The notes below the pieces were generated by a model, which saw only the letters and a program-made list of their open reading frames with translations, was not told the DNA's origin and ran no database searches. Below are positions 34,142 through 42,782 of a DNA stretch of 64,000 bases, piece after piece. Within the stretch, counting starts at the first letter, position 1. Each line of letters opens with the position of its first letter. Origin of the DNA: an uncultured Neglectibacter sp. (GTDB lineage: Bacteria; Bacillota; Clostridia; Oscillospirales; Acutalibacteraceae); the NCBI GenBank assembly GCA_946554335.1, contig CAMNSA010000006.1, positions 1-64,000 on the forward strand. Reading direction: 5' to 3'. The position numbers and the translations under genes are program-made.

Positions 34142-34174
34142 ACCGTCCGGCGAAAAAATTTTTCGCCGGACGGT
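34142..34174 (-). terminator. terminator of the pyrR-uraA operon
   Basis: ACCGTCCGGCGAAAAA and TTTTTCGCCGGACGGT form a 16-bp stem; on the minus strand it is followed by TTTTTCTTTTC. Confidence 0.85.
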
Positions 34175-34222
34175 GGAAGGAAACTGAGAGAAGCCTGGGC
34201 TTTAAAAGCCGGGATTTGAATC

Positions 34223-35563
34223 CTAGACTTTTTTGCTCTTGCGGTTGAGCATGAGGTTTGCCAGAATACCCAGGATCAGCGCGGTGGCTACGGAGGTGAT
34301 CTGGATCCCGCCGAAGTTCAGCGTCAAGCCGCCGATACCGGCGATGAGGATCACGGAGACCACAAACAGATTGCGGTTATCCTCCAGGTCTACCTTCTGG
34401 ACCATTTTCAAACCGGACACAGCGATGAAGCCGTACAGAGCCATGCAGACACCGCCCATGACGCAGGAGGGAATGGACTCTACAAAGGCCACGAAGGGAG
34501 AGATGAAGGCGATGAGAATGGCCAGGATCGCGGTGGTGATGATGGTGGCCACAGAGGCGTTTCCGGAAATAGCCACGCAGGCCACGGACTCGCCGTAGGT
34601 GGTGTTGGGGCATCCGCCGAACAGAGCGCCCGCCATGGAGCCGATGCCATCGCCCAGCAGGGTGCGGTGCAGGCCGGGCTCTTTCAGAAGGTCTTTCTCA
34701 ATGATGGAGGAAATGTTCTTGTGATCCGCAATATGCTCTGCGAACACCACAAAGGCTACCGGCATGTAGGCTAAAGCCAGAGTGCCGATATAGGCGCCGT
34801 CGATTTCAGACACGCCTTTCACGGCCTCCAGGAGGGTGAACCTGGGCAGGGTGAAAAGGCCGATGCCCTGGAAGTGGGAAAAGTCGATGAGCTTCAGGCC
34901 GTCATTCCCGGTGGCGATACCGATCACGGTGAACAGGGCGCACATGGCGTAGCCTGCCACGATGCCGATGATGAAGGGGATAAGCTTCATGCCTTTGCTG
35001 CCGTAAACGGAGCACAGCATGGTGACGGCCAGACCGAACAGGCCGCAGAACACGGCCAGCAGGGGATAGGCGGTGGAAGCACCGTCCGCGTTGTAGTAGC
35101 CGCCCGCGTTCAGGTTGGTGATAGCGCTGCCAGCCAGACCCAGGCCGATAATGGCAACGGTGGGGCCGATGACCTGCTTGGGCATCAGCTTATCGATCCA
35201 GCCCACTCCAACGAACTTTACAATCAGGGCGATGGCCACATACACGAGGCCCGCGAACACCGCGCCGATGACCAGTCCCAGATATCCGGCAGCAGCAGAT
35301 ACCGCGCCGGTAAAGGCGGCGCTCATGGAGCCGATGAAGGCAAAGCTGGAGCCCAGGAATACCGGGCTCTTTCCCTTGGTGAACAGCACATACACCAGCG
35401 TTCCTACACCGGCGCCGAACATGGCGGCGGTCTGCTGCATCCCATTGCCCACAATAGCGGGCACCGCAATGGTGGCAGCCATGATGGCCAGAAGCTGCTG
35501 GATCGCGAAAACGATCAGCTGGCCGAATTTGGGCTTGTCTTGCACATTGTAAGTCAGTTTCAT
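34223..35563 (-). CDS. uraA: uracil/nucleobase permease (NCS2 family)
   Basis: A 446-residue membrane protein with about 12 to 14 hydrophobic segments. NCS2 signatures: QQLLAIMAATIAVPAIVG, VFAEHIADHKN (substrate-binding Glu), DGIGSMAGALFGGCPNTTYGE, VMGGVCMALYGFIAVSG. Close to UraA/PyrP, the proton-driven uracil importer. It is 66 bases after pyrR, and pyrR-pyrP pairs are standard in Firmicutes, which supports uracil as substrate. A palindrome TTCGGGGAACCCCGAA (35599-35614) lies in the gap. Start at 35563 has GGAGG at 8 bases. Confidence 0.93.
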   Translation of the reverse strand: MKLTYNVQDKPKFGQLIVFAIQQLLAIMAATIAVPAIVGNGMQQTAAMFGAGVGTLVYVLFTKGKSPVFLGSSFAFIGSMSAAFTGAVSAAAGYLGLVIGAVFAGLVYVAIALIVKFVGVGWIDKLMPKQVIGPTVAIIGLGLAGSAITNLNAGGYYNADGASTAYPLLAVFCGLFGLAVTMLCSVYGSKGMKLIPFIIGIVAGYAMCALFTVIGIATGNDGLKLIDFSHFQGIGLFTLPRFTLLEAVKGVSEIDGAYIGTLALAYMPVAFVVFAEHIADHKNISSIIEKDLLKEPGLHRTLLGDGIGSMAGALFGGCPNTTYGESVACVAISGNASVATIITTAILAILIAFISPFVAFVESIPSCVMGGVCMALYGFIAVSGLKMVQKVDLEDNRNLFVVSVILIAGIGGLTLNFGGIQITSVATALILGILANLMLNRKSKKV

Positions 35564-35629
35564 TTCCATTTCCTCCGTTTTCAAATTTTTATAATCAATT
35601 CGGGGAACCCCGAAATGGTTTATAAAGTC

Positions 35630-36157
35630 TCAGGGGCCGTAAATGCTGACGCTGGTCTCTTCCTCGGTGAGACGCACGGAGATCGTTTCCTGCCGGGAGG
35701 TGGGAATGTTTTTTCCAACGAAGTCCGGGCGGATGGGCATTTCTCTGTGCCCTCTGTCTATGAGCACGGCAAGCTGGATGGATCTGGGACGCCCGTGGTG
35801 CAGCACGGCCTCTATGGCGGCCCGGGCCGTTCTGCCGGTGAAGATCACATCGTCTGCCAGAATGATATCTTTGTCCACTACAGGGTAGGGAAGCTGGCTT
35901 TCGGCGGCAAGCGTTTCCTCTGACTTCTCAAGGTCGTCCCGGAAGCGAGTGATGTCCAGCTGTTCTGTGGGGACCTGGATCCCCTCGAAGCGCAGAATGT
36001 TTTCTCCGATCATTTTGGCCAGAGGGATCCCTCTGCGCTTGACGCCCAACAGGCAGAGGCTTTGAGCGCCGCGGTTCTTTTCAACGATCTCATGGGAGAT
36101 CCTGGCGATGCAGCGGCGAACTGCCGCCTCGTCCATTAAAACCGCCTTTAACTCCAT
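35630..36157 (-). CDS. pyrR: PyrR, bifunctional pyr mRNA-binding regulator / uracil phosphoribosyltransferase
   Basis: A 175-residue PyrR. The PRPP-binding loop is DIILADDVIFTGRTARAAI; other family marks are CLLGVKRRGIPLAKMI, DITRFRDD and VLIDRGHREMPIRPDFVGKNIPTS. PyrR senses UMP/UTP and binds pyr mRNA leaders to reduce pyrimidine gene expression; it also makes UMP from uracil. The start at 36157 follows AAGGAGGG at five bases. Its own leader contains a PyrR-binding-like loop right before the ribosome site. First gene of pyrR-uraA; the pyrimidine biosynthesis genes are not in the window. Confidence 0.96.
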   Translation of the reverse strand: MELKAVLMDEAAVRRCIARISHEIVEKNRGAQSLCLLGVKRRGIPLAKMIGENILRFEGIQVPTEQLDITRFRDDLEKSEETLAAESQLPYPVVDKDIILADDVIFTGRTARAAIEAVLHHGRPRSIQLAVLIDRGHREMPIRPDFVGKNIPTSRQETISVRLTEEETSVSIYGP

Positions 36158-36172
36158 ACACTCCCTCCTTTT

Positions 36173-36206
36173 CCCGGCGCTGACCTCTCCGGCTTGTCCG
36201 GCCGGG
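36173..36206 (-). promoter_or_regulatory. PyrR-binding-type RNA hairpin next to the pyrR ribosome site
   Basis: On the minus strand CCCGGC and GCCGGG enclose a loop containing CCGGAGAGGTCAG, which fits the UCCNGNGAGGYU-type consensus of PyrR sites. The stem ends within ten bases of AAGGAGGG, so bound PyrR could block translation of pyrR and uraA. Confidence 0.6.
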
Positions 36207-36211
36207 ACCAT

Positions 36212-36279
36212 AAAAAAATCACCTCGCCGCGAACCGGCAAGATGACAGAATTCACCCTGGTCTTTTCGAATCTTGCCGG
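36212..36279 (-). promoter_or_regulatory. upstream stem and T-run in the pyrR leader (possible attenuator)
   Basis: CCGGCAAGAT (36234-36243) and ATCTTGCCGG (36270-36279) form a 10-bp stem; about 15 bases later on the minus strand comes TTTTTTT. The spacing is long for a plain terminator, but an attenuator role is possible. Confidence 0.4.
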
Positions 36280-36313
36280 CATCACGGTACCGCTTAAAAA
36301 TTCATTTTTTGTT

Positions 36314-36342
36314 AACATATCACACAACAGGGGAAAAGTCAA
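36314..36342 (-). promoter_or_regulatory. promoter of pyrR-uraA
   Basis: Minus-strand TTGACT (36337-36342), 17 bases, TATGTT (36314-36319), giving a leader of about 150 bases. Confidence 0.6.
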
Positions 36343-36384
36343 GGAAAAAAGAGGATTTTTCCGGAAGAAACAAGAATTCTGAAG

Positions 36385-36425
36385 GAAACAGGCAAAGACA
36401 AATTATTTCTGCCTGTTTCTTTTTT
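36385..36425 (+). terminator. orphan terminator before the VanY-like gene
   Basis: GAAACAGGCA and TGCCTGTTTC, then TTTTTT on the plus strand. No plus-strand gene lies upstream; the nearest gene (pyrR) is on the other strand. A TATAAT (36439-36444) follows and may start the next gene. Confidence 0.65.
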
Positions 36426-36480
36426 CCATTCCTTTGTGTATAATCTATGGAAGAGAGTTTTTGAATTGTGAGGATCTGTT

Positions 36481-37371
36481 TTGAATCAGAAAAGAAAAAA
36501 GAGAAGTTATTTAAGGACCTCCAGCCGGATGATCGATATCGGCCCGGAGGGCAGAAATCTGTTTGTTTCCCGTGAGAAGCAGATGCAGGACCGCTCCGCC
36601 AGGAGGGTCTATTATCTGATGCGCGTCGTGCTGGCGCTGGCGGTGACGGCGGCCGCGGTGGGTCTGTTTTTCTTTGTCTTTGCCTATTTGGTGCCCTATT
36701 TTCGCGAAGAGCTTACGGTGAGCGCCGTGGGACCTACCTCGGAAATCGACAGCTCGGATGCGGCTTCGGAGACTCCCATTCCCACCTATGATGAGATGGG
36801 CCTGCCGGTTTATGAGGATGAATTCTGCCTGTTTTCCATCAGCAGCTCGAACCCCCAGGGGGCAGGCTTCGTGCCGGAGACCGTGGAGGTGGGAGGGGTC
36901 AAGGTGGAGAAGAGGATAGCCGATGCGGTGCGCGGATTGATAAGCGGTGCAAAGGCGGAGGGTTTGGCCCTCACCTTTTCCCAGGGCTATGTTTCCTTTG
37001 AGGAACAGGAAAAGCTTTTTGAGAAGAAGGTGCGGGAATTACAGGAGGAAAAAGGGTATACTACTGTTATGGCCCGCACGGAGGCTCAGCGCTATGTGCC
37101 TATGGCGGGCCAGTGCGACGATCAGACCGGCCTGTGCTTAAAGGTGGCGGCTGCTCCTGCGACTTTTTCCGATTCCAAAACCTATGTCTGGCTGAAAAAC
37201 AATATGGGAAAATACGGATTTGTGTTTCGCTATCCCGAATACAAGGCGGACGCTGCCGGACATGAAGAAGACCCCACGGTGATCCGCTATGTGGGCTCCA
37301 CTCACGCTCAGGCCATGCAGCAGCGCTCCATGTGCCTGGAGGAGTATTTGAACTACCTGGGAGATCAATGA
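36481..37371 (+). CDS. membrane-anchored VanY/M15B-like protein lacking zinc ligands
   Basis: A 296-residue protein with TTG start (GAGGA six bases upstream), a basic cytosolic tail, one membrane helix (about 44-72) and an extracellular domain. Residues 145-292 follow the D-Ala-D-Ala carboxypeptidase (VanY, M15B) pattern: TFSQGYVSFEEQEKLF for the usual SGYRS segment, QTGLCLKV for HQTGxAxD, WLKNNMGKYGFVFRYPEYK, and RYVGSTHAQ with LEEYL. The three zinc ligands are changed: His to Asp213 or Asp214 in QCDDQTG, Asp to Lys221, and the His of P-W-H to Val/Ile (DPTVIRYVG). So the fold is kept but catalysis is probably lost; a peptidoglycan-binding role is plausible. Confidence 0.78.
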   Translation: MNQKRKKRSYLRTSSRMIDIGPEGRNLFVSREKQMQDRSARRVYYLMRVVLALAVTAAAVGLFFFVFAYLVPYFREELTVSAVGPTSEIDSSDAASETPIPTYDEMGLPVYEDEFCLFSISSSNPQGAGFVPETVEVGGVKVEKRIADAVRGLISGAKAEGLALTFSQGYVSFEEQEKLFEKKVRELQEEKGYTTVMARTEAQRYVPMAGQCDDQTGLCLKVAAAPATFSDSKTYVWLKNNMGKYGFVFRYPEYKADAAGHEEDPTVIRYVGSTHAQAMQQRSMCLEEYLNYLGDQ

Positions 37372-37390
37372 GAAGCGGGAGAAAAAAGGC

Positions 37391-37419
37391 TTGCTTTTCC
37401 CTAAAAGTCATGGTATACT
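37391..37419 (+). promoter_or_regulatory. promoter of rpmE
   Basis: TTGCTT, 17 bases, TATACT, 53 bases before the start. Confidence 0.65.
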
Positions 37420-37471
37420 TGTCTCCGGCTTACTTTTGAAAAAACACGCCCGTTAAGAGGTGAAACTGAGA

Positions 37472-37681
37472 ATGAAGCAGAATATACATCCCGACTATCA
37501 GGAGACGACCATCACCTGCGCCTGCGGCAATGTGATCAAGACCCGCTCCACCAAAAAGGATATCAAAGTCGAAATATGTTCAAAGTGCCATCCGTTTTTC
37601 ACGGGCAAGCAGAAGCTGGTAGATACCAGCGGCCGTGTGGATATGTTTAAAAAGCGTTACGGCATGCAGGACAAGAAGTAA
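37472..37681 (+). CDS. rpmE: 50S ribosomal protein L31
   Basis: A 69-residue L31 of the zinc-binding (C+) type: [20 protein letters not shown], then [20 protein letters not shown] with the Cys-x-x-Cys pair. The ATG is chosen by family alignment; an in-frame GTG four codons earlier overlaps the AAGAGGTG site. Own promoter and terminator. Confidence 0.96.
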   Translation: MKQNIHPDYQETTITCACGNVIKTRSTKKDIKVEICSKCHPFFTGKQKLVDTSGRVDMFKKRYGMQDKK

Positions 37682-37735
37682 AGAGCTTTTCCAGTACCTG
37701 CGTGGGGCAAATGTCCGCTTTTTGGAAAACGAATG

Positions 37736-37772
37736 CAAGGCAGCGCTTTTCTTGCGCTGCCTTGTTCCTTTC
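37736..37772 (+). terminator. terminator of rpmE
   Basis: CAAGGCAGCGC and GCGCTGCCTTG, 11-bp perfect stem, then TTCCTTTCTTT. Confidence 0.85.
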
Positions 37773-37802
37773 TTTCCGAAAGGCTGGGAAGGGAGTGCGA
37801 GA

Positions 37803-38432
37803 ATGGAATACATCACGGTGCGCAAGGAGGCGTCAAGTGAGTTTGTAGAGAAAAAATCCCGGTTTATCGGAACCTGCAAACCGGTAAAAACGGAGGAGGA
37901 GGCCCTTGAATTCATCGGGGCCATGCGCTCCAGGTATTGGGACGCCTCTCACAATGTGTATGCCTATGTTCTGCGGGAAAACGGGATCCAGCGGTTTTCC
38001 GACGACGGAGAGCCCCAGGGTACGGCGGGTATCCCAGTGCTGGACACTCTGAAAAAGGGCGGGGTGACAGACGCGGTGGTGGTGGCGACGCGCTATTTCG
38101 GCGGAACGCTGCTGGGCGGGGGCGGGCTCATTCGAGCTTATTCCCACACGGCGTCCATCGCTCTTGCCGCCGCGGAAAAAATCGTGATGAAGGAATGTCT
38201 GCTTTTAAAGGCGCGCTGTGATTATTCTTTTTACGGAAGGGCCGCGGCGGCGATCCCCGAAGTGGGAGGCGTTTTGGACGACACGGAATTTCTGGAAGCC
38301 GTCACGCTTCGGTTTCACCTGGCGCCGGAGGCTTTGGAGCCTCTTCGCAGGCGGCTGGCGGACGCCACCAACGGAAAGGCGGAGCTTTGGGAGGAAGGAA
38401 AGCGGTTTTTCGCGGTTTCGGAAAAAATTTAA
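37803..38432 (+). CDS. YigZ/IMPACT family protein
   Basis: A 209-residue protein of the UPF0029/IMPACT family: KKSRFIGTCKPVKTEEEALEFI, RYWDASHNVYAYVL, RFSDDGEPQGTAGIPVLDTL, VVVATRYFGGTLLGGGGLIRAYS. The family is related by its N-terminal domain to eukaryotic IMPACT (a GCN2 inhibitor); the bacterial role is not firmly known but a link to translation has been proposed. The start has GGGAGG-type purines upstream. It follows rpmE after a terminator. Confidence 0.92.
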   Translation: MEYITVRKEASSEFVEKKSRFIGTCKPVKTEEEALEFIGAMRSRYWDASHNVYAYVLRENGIQRFSDDGEPQGTAGIPVLDTLKKGGVTDAVVVATRYFGGTLLGGGGLIRAYSHTASIALAAAEKIVMKECLLLKARCDYSFYGRAAAAIPEVGGVLDDTEFLEAVTLRFHLAPEALEPLRRRLADATNGKAELWEEGKRFFAVSEKI

Positions 38433-38655
38433 AATTTCTCTCTTTTGAAAAAGTAAAATCGGGGGAAATCGCGTATATATCAATGGAAACGAAAGCGGAA
38501 AGGGCGAAATTTGCCTGACGCGCAAAACAGACCGGCAGGGAAACGCTGCATAGGGAAGTGGATTTTTATGTTTTTACTTTCTCCTGTCTGAAAAACGGAT
38601 TTTGGATGTCGAGAGCCGACGATTGCCGGTGCCGAGGACAAAAGTTTTATTTCAT

Positions 38656-38844
38656 ACTTCATATGAAGTGATATTTTCCCGTCGGGAAGTGATATGAAAG
38701 CCTGCGGCTTCCGTGATAATATATTCACCCTTAAAACTGTGCAAAGCACAATATCACTCGGCTGTGCCGAATATCACGGCACAGCAATATCACTCGCCGT
38801 AAGGCGAATATAACTGAGACACTCTTCCTTACGAAGAGCGTCTC
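38656..38844. repeat. non-coding hairpin chain B
   Basis: Eight stems in 189 bases, several joined by the spacer ATATCAC or GTGATAT: ACTTCAT/ATGAAGT (38656-38669); TTCCCG/CGGGAA (38676-38688); AAGCC/GGCTT (38698-38710); TGTGC/GCACA (38738-38750); CGGC/GCCG inside a larger GCTGTGCCG/CGGCACAGC (38761-38785); TCGCC/GGCGA (38794-38807); GAGAC-CTCTTC/GAAGAG-GTCTC (38816-38844). The 427-base gap between the IMPACT gene and dgt holds only this plus about 220 A+T-rich bases without features. It ends 16 bases before the dgt start. Confidence 0.75.
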
Positions 38845-38859
38845 AAGGGGGGGAGTCTT

Positions 38860-39855
38860 TTGACAGTACGGGAAAAGATCCAGCAAAAAGAGCGGGAAAG
38901 CCTTGCTGACTGCGCGATGCTTTCAGAAAAGAGCAGAGGACGGCAGATCCCGGAAAAGGAGTGTGATCTGCGCACGCCCTTTCAGCGTGACCGGGACAGG
39001 GTCATTCACTGCAAATCCTTCCGCCGCCTGAAGCATAAGACCCAGGTGTTCCTCTCTCCGGAGGGAGACCACTACCGCACGCGTCTGACCCATACTTTGG
39101 AGGTCTCCCAGATCGCCAGGACCATTGCGAGAGCGTTGGAGCTCAACGAGGATCTCACCGAGGCGGTGGCCTTGTCTCACGATCTGGGCCATACTCCCTT
39201 CGGTCACGCGGGAGAGCGGGCGCTTGACGCTCTTTTGCCCCGGGGGTTTCGCCACTATGAGCAGAGTGTGCGGGTGGTGGACAAGCTGGAAAAAGAGGGC
39301 AGAGGCTTAAACCTCACCTTTGAAGTGCGAAACGGGATTCTCTGTCACACCAGCGGGGAGGAGGCCCAAACCATGGAGGGGAAGATCATCCGCTGGGCGG
39401 ATAAGATCGCCTATATCAACCATGACATCGACGACGGGATCCGGGCGGGGGTGCTCAAGGAAAGCGACATCCCCAAGGAGATCACTCGGGTGCTGGGAGA
39501 TTCCAAGACGAAGCGGATCACCTCTTTGATCTCGTCCATCGTGGAAAACAGCAGGGACGGCAGGGTCACCATGGATCCCCAGTCTCTGCAGGCCTTTGAA
39601 AAGCTCAACGATTTTATGTTTGAGGCGGTATACCTCAATGAGTACGCGAAAAAGGAAGAACGAAAGGTCCCGCACATCATTGAGAGCCTTTTCAGGCATT
39701 TTCTCGATCCGGACCATCTGCCCGATTATCTGCGGGCGATCGCCGAGAAGGAAGGACCCGAAATAGCGGCCTGCGACTATGTGGCGGGGATGACCGATCA
39801 TTACGCGGTGGAGTGTTACAAGGAGCTTTTCATCCCGAAAGCCTGGAACCTGTAA
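38860..39855 (+). CDS. dgt: dGTP triphosphohydrolase-like HD protein
   Basis: A 331-residue enzyme of the dGTPase family, which hydrolyses dNTPs to nucleoside and triphosphate. HD-domain metal ligands are visible: RTRLTHTLEVSQIART (His), VALSHDLGHTPFGHAGE (His-Asp) and later KIAYINHDIDDGI (Asp). TTG start with GGGGGGAG at four bases. It leads a dgt-dnaG-sigA block common in Clostridia, joining nucleotide control to replication priming. Its 5' leader abuts hairpin chain B, whose last stem is only 15 bases upstream. Confidence 0.92.
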   Translation: MTVREKIQQKERESLADCAMLSEKSRGRQIPEKECDLRTPFQRDRDRVIHCKSFRRLKHKTQVFLSPEGDHYRTRLTHTLEVSQIARTIARALELNEDLTEAVALSHDLGHTPFGHAGERALDALLPRGFRHYEQSVRVVDKLEKEGRGLNLTFEVRNGILCHTSGEEAQTMEGKIIRWADKIAYINHDIDDGIRAGVLKESDIPKEITRVLGDSKTKRITSLISSIVENSRDGRVTMDPQSLQAFEKLNDFMFEAVYLNEYAKKEERKVPHIIESLFRHFLDPDHLPDYLRAIAEKEGPEIAACDYVAGMTDHYAVECYKELFIPKAWNL

Positions 39856-39885
39856 CTGCGGTATTTGCCGGAAAGGAGGCGTGCG

Positions 39886-41661
39886 ATGGCTCTTCCGGAG
39901 CTCTTCAAGCAGGAATTAAAAGCAAGAAGCGACATCAGTGATATTGTTTCAAGTTATGTCAACCTAAAGCGGCGAGGAAAGAACCTGGTGGGACTTTGCC
40001 CCTTCCACAATGAAAAAACGCCCTCCTTCCATGTCTATCCGGAAAACGGATCCTTTTACTGCTTTGGCTGCAATACGGGAGGGGATGTGATCTCCTTTGT
40101 GGAACGCATCGAAAACCTGGACTACATAGAGGCGGTGCGCTTCCTTGCTCAGCGGGCGGGCCTTGCCGTGCCGGAGGACGGTGTGGACGACAGCCTTTTA
40201 AAGCTCAAAACCAGAATTTTGGAGATCAACCGGGAAAGCGCCCGCTTTTTTTACCGGACTTTGACGACCGCCGAGGGCAAAGCCGGGCTGGATTATCTCA
40301 GACGCAGGGGCATGGACCCTCAGACCATCAAGCGGTTCGGGCTGGGCTATTCGCCGGAAAGCGGGTTTGGCTTGATGAACCATCTGAAAAGCCTGGGCTA
40401 CGGGCAAAGTGAGATCCTGGGATCGGATATGGGACGCCTGTCCCGAAACGGGAACCTTTACGACAGGTATCGGGGCAGGGTGATGTTTCCGATTTTTGAC
40501 CTTCGCGGGAATGTGGTGGCCTTTGGCGGCAGGATCCTGACGGACGAGAAGCCCAAATACATCAACACCGCTGACACGCCGGTGTATCACAAGAGCAGCG
40601 GGCTGTTCGCCATGAATCTGGCAAAAGACTCCGGCTCCCGCCAGCTGATCCTGGCGGAAGGATATATGGATGTGATCGCCTTGCACCGGGCGGGTTTCTC
40701 CAACGCCATCGCGTCTTTAGGGACCTCCCTTACGGCAGAGCAGGCCAATATTATGCGGCGCTACGCGGATGAGGCGGTGATCTGCTACGATTCCGACGAG
40801 GCGGGTCAGCGGGCCACGCAGAGGGCGATCCCCATTTTGAAAAATGCTGGCCTTGGGGTACGGGTGATCACTGTGCCGGGAAATAAGGATCCGGATGAAT
40901 TCATGCGGGCAAACGGCGAGGACGGGCCGGTGCGCTTCCGCGCCCTTCTGGAGGGCAGCGGCAACGATGTGGAATACCGCTTGGGAAAGGTGCGGGGAAA
41001 GTACCGGCTGGACACGGAAGACGGCAGGGTGAAGTATCTGCAGGAGGCCGTGGAGGTGATCGGTCTCATAGAGGACAGGATCGCCCGGGACGTGTACGCG
41101 GGAAAGCTTTCTCAGGAGACGGATGTCTCCAAGGAGGCGATCCTCACCATGGCGGCGAGAGCGGCACAGAAGCAGGCAAATTCCCGAAAGCGGGAGGAGC
41201 TTCGCTCTCAGCAGCGGGTGGCCACGCTGGAAAGCCGGGTCAATCCGGAAAAGACACAGCACGGGAAAGCGGCTCTTGCCGAGGAAAATGTGATCGCCTA
41301 CCTGTTTGACCATCCGGACAGAGCGGCGGTACTCAGGGAGAAGATCCCGCCGGAGAAATTCGTCACCGGATGGAACCGGAGAGTATATGAAGCCATCCTG
41401 GGTAAAACTATACATGGCGCGGTCTCTCTCGGCGATTTTTCCGAGGAGCTGACGAAGGACGAGCTGTCAGAGCTGACGAGGATCATTGTACAGCATCGGG
41501 ACGCGCCGCCGGGATGGGTGGATATCGAAAAAAGCATCGGCGTGATCCTTACCGATATCAGCAATATGAAGGATGTTTCCAACGACCAGCTGAAAGAGTA
41601 TTTCAAAGACTTAAAAGCACAGAAAATGGGGGAAATGAAACATGGGCACACAGCCGGATAA
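39886..41661 (+). CDS. dnaG: DNA primase
   Basis: A 591-residue primase that lays RNA primers for replication. N-terminal CHC2 zinc site: [16 protein letters not shown] and [11 protein letters not shown] (about 38-65). TOPRIM centre: [14 protein letters not shown] with the catalytic Glu and [10 protein letters not shown] with the DxD-type metal site. C-terminal helicase-binding domain from about 440. I use the ATG at 39886, which follows GAAAGGAGG; a TTG seven codons upstream contains that site. 30 bases after dgt; overlaps sigA by 20 bases. Confidence 0.97.
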   Translation: MALPELFKQELKARSDISDIVSSYVNLKRRGKNLVGLCPFHNEKTPSFHVYPENGSFYCFGCNTGGDVISFVERIENLDYIEAVRFLAQRAGLAVPEDGVDDSLLKLKTRILEINRESARFFYRTLTTAEGKAGLDYLRRRGMDPQTIKRFGLGYSPESGFGLMNHLKSLGYGQSEILGSDMGRLSRNGNLYDRYRGRVMFPIFDLRGNVVAFGGRILTDEKPKYINTADTPVYHKSSGLFAMNLAKDSGSRQLILAEGYMDVIALHRAGFSNAIASLGTSLTAEQANIMRRYADEAVICYDSDEAGQRATQRAIPILKNAGLGVRVITVPGNKDPDEFMRANGEDGPVRFRALLEGSGNDVEYRLGKVRGKYRLDTEDGRVKYLQEAVEVIGLIEDRIARDVYAGKLSQETDVSKEAILTMAARAAQKQANSRKREELRSQQRVATLESRVNPEKTQHGKAALAEENVIAYLFDHPDRAAVLREKIPPEKFVTGWNRRVYEAILGKTIHGAVSLGDFSEELTKDELSELTRIIVQHRDAPPGWVDIEKSIGVILTDISNMKDVSNDQLKEYFKDLKAQKMGEMKHGHTAG

Positions 41662-42736
41662 GAAATTGGTAATCAAGGAACTGATCGATCTGGGGAAGAC
41701 CAAGGGGCAGCTGAGTACAAAGGAAATTCTGGATGCCCTGGGAGAGCTGGATTTTGATCCGGAGCATATTGAGAAATTTTACGATACCCTGGAATCTCAC
41801 GGTGTGGAGATCGTGGAGGATTTTGACGATATCCCCATGGACGACACAGAGCTTGCTAAGGTGGAAGGCGTGGAGCTTTTGGAGCCTGGCATTGGGGCGG
41901 ACGGTGTGTCTATCGACGACCCTGTGAAGGTCTACTTAAAGGAGATCGGCCGGGTGCCCCTTCTGACGCCGGAGGAAGAGGTGGAGCTGGCCGTGGCCAT
42001 CACCAACGGCGACGAGGCCGCGAAAAAGCGCCTGTCCGAAGCCAACCTGCGCCTGGTAGTGAGCATCGCCAAGCGGTATCTGGGCAGGGGGATGCAGTTC
42101 CTTGACCTGATCCAGGAGGGGAACCTGGGTCTGATCAAGGCAGTGGAGAAATTCGACTACACCAAGGGCTTCAAGTTTTCCACCTACGCCACCTGGTGGA
42201 TCCGTCAGGCAATCACCCGCGCCATTGCGGATCAGGCCAGAACCATCCGTATCCCGGTGCATATGGTGGAAACCATCAATAAGGTGAAAAAAGTGTCCAG
42301 TCAGCTTTTGCATGCCAACGGCAGAGAGCCCAGCGCGGAGGAAGTGGCGGAGGAGCTGGGGATGCCGGTGGAAAAAGTGCGGGAAATCATGCGTGTTGCC
42401 CAGGAGCCTGTTTCCCTGGAAACGCCTATCGGCGAAGAGGAGGACAGCCATCTGGGAGATTTCATCCCAGACGACGACGCGCCCGCGCCTGCGGACGCCG
42501 CTTCTCACACCTTATTGAAGGAAACGCTGGGCAATGTCTTGGATTCTCTGACATCCAGAGAGGAAAAGGTGCTCCGGCTGCGCTTCGGCCTGGAGGACGG
42601 ACGCTCCAGAACCCTGGAAGAGGTGGGGAAGGAATTCAACGTGACCCGGGAGCGGATCCGGCAGATCGAGGCCAAGGCTTTGAGAAAGCTGCGTCATCCC
42701 AGCCGCAGTAAAAAGTTGAAGGATTTTCTGGATTGA
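41642..42736 (+). CDS. sigA: primary sigma factor (SigA/RpoD)
   Basis: A 364-residue group 1 sigma-70 factor. Region 1.1-like N-terminus; region 1.2 [17 protein letters not shown]; region 2 [27 protein letters not shown] and [15 protein letters not shown] (-10 recognition); region 3 [10 protein letters not shown]; region 4 [22 protein letters not shown] and [19 protein letters not shown] (-35 recognition). The TTGACA/TATAAT promoters in this window fit it. Overlaps dnaG by 20 bases, so translation is probably coupled. A weak stem (42737-42761) without T-run follows. Confidence 0.97.
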   Translation: MGTQPDKKLVIKELIDLGKTKGQLSTKEILDALGELDFDPEHIEKFYDTLESHGVEIVEDFDDIPMDDTELAKVEGVELLEPGIGADGVSIDDPVKVYLKEIGRVPLLTPEEEVELAVAITNGDEAAKKRLSEANLRLVVSIAKRYLGRGMQFLDLIQEGNLGLIKAVEKFDYTKGFKFSTYATWWIRQAITRAIADQARTIRIPVHMVETINKVKKVSSQLLHANGREPSAEEVAEELGMPVEKVREIMRVAQEPVSLETPIGEEEDSHLGDFIPDDDAPAPADAASHTLLKETLGNVLDSLTSREEKVLRLRFGLEDGRSRTLEEVGKEFNVTRERIRQIEAKALRKLRHPSRSKKLKDFLD

Positions 42737-42782
42737 TTTTTCGGTCCCAAAATCCGAAAAATAAAACATAAAGGGAAACAGT

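Noticed and set aside
36194-36382. 62-codon plus-strand frame ending next to the orphan terminator
   Set aside because: Antisense to the PyrR element, no clear ribosome site; kept only as a possible antisense RNA.
38656-38844. CRISPR array
   Set aside because: Repeats are hairpins of different sequence with very short spacers; no direct repeats of 24-40 bases and no cas genes.
42737-42761. Terminator after sigA
   Set aside because: Stem TTTTTCGG/CCGAAAAA has no T-run after it and would be weak.
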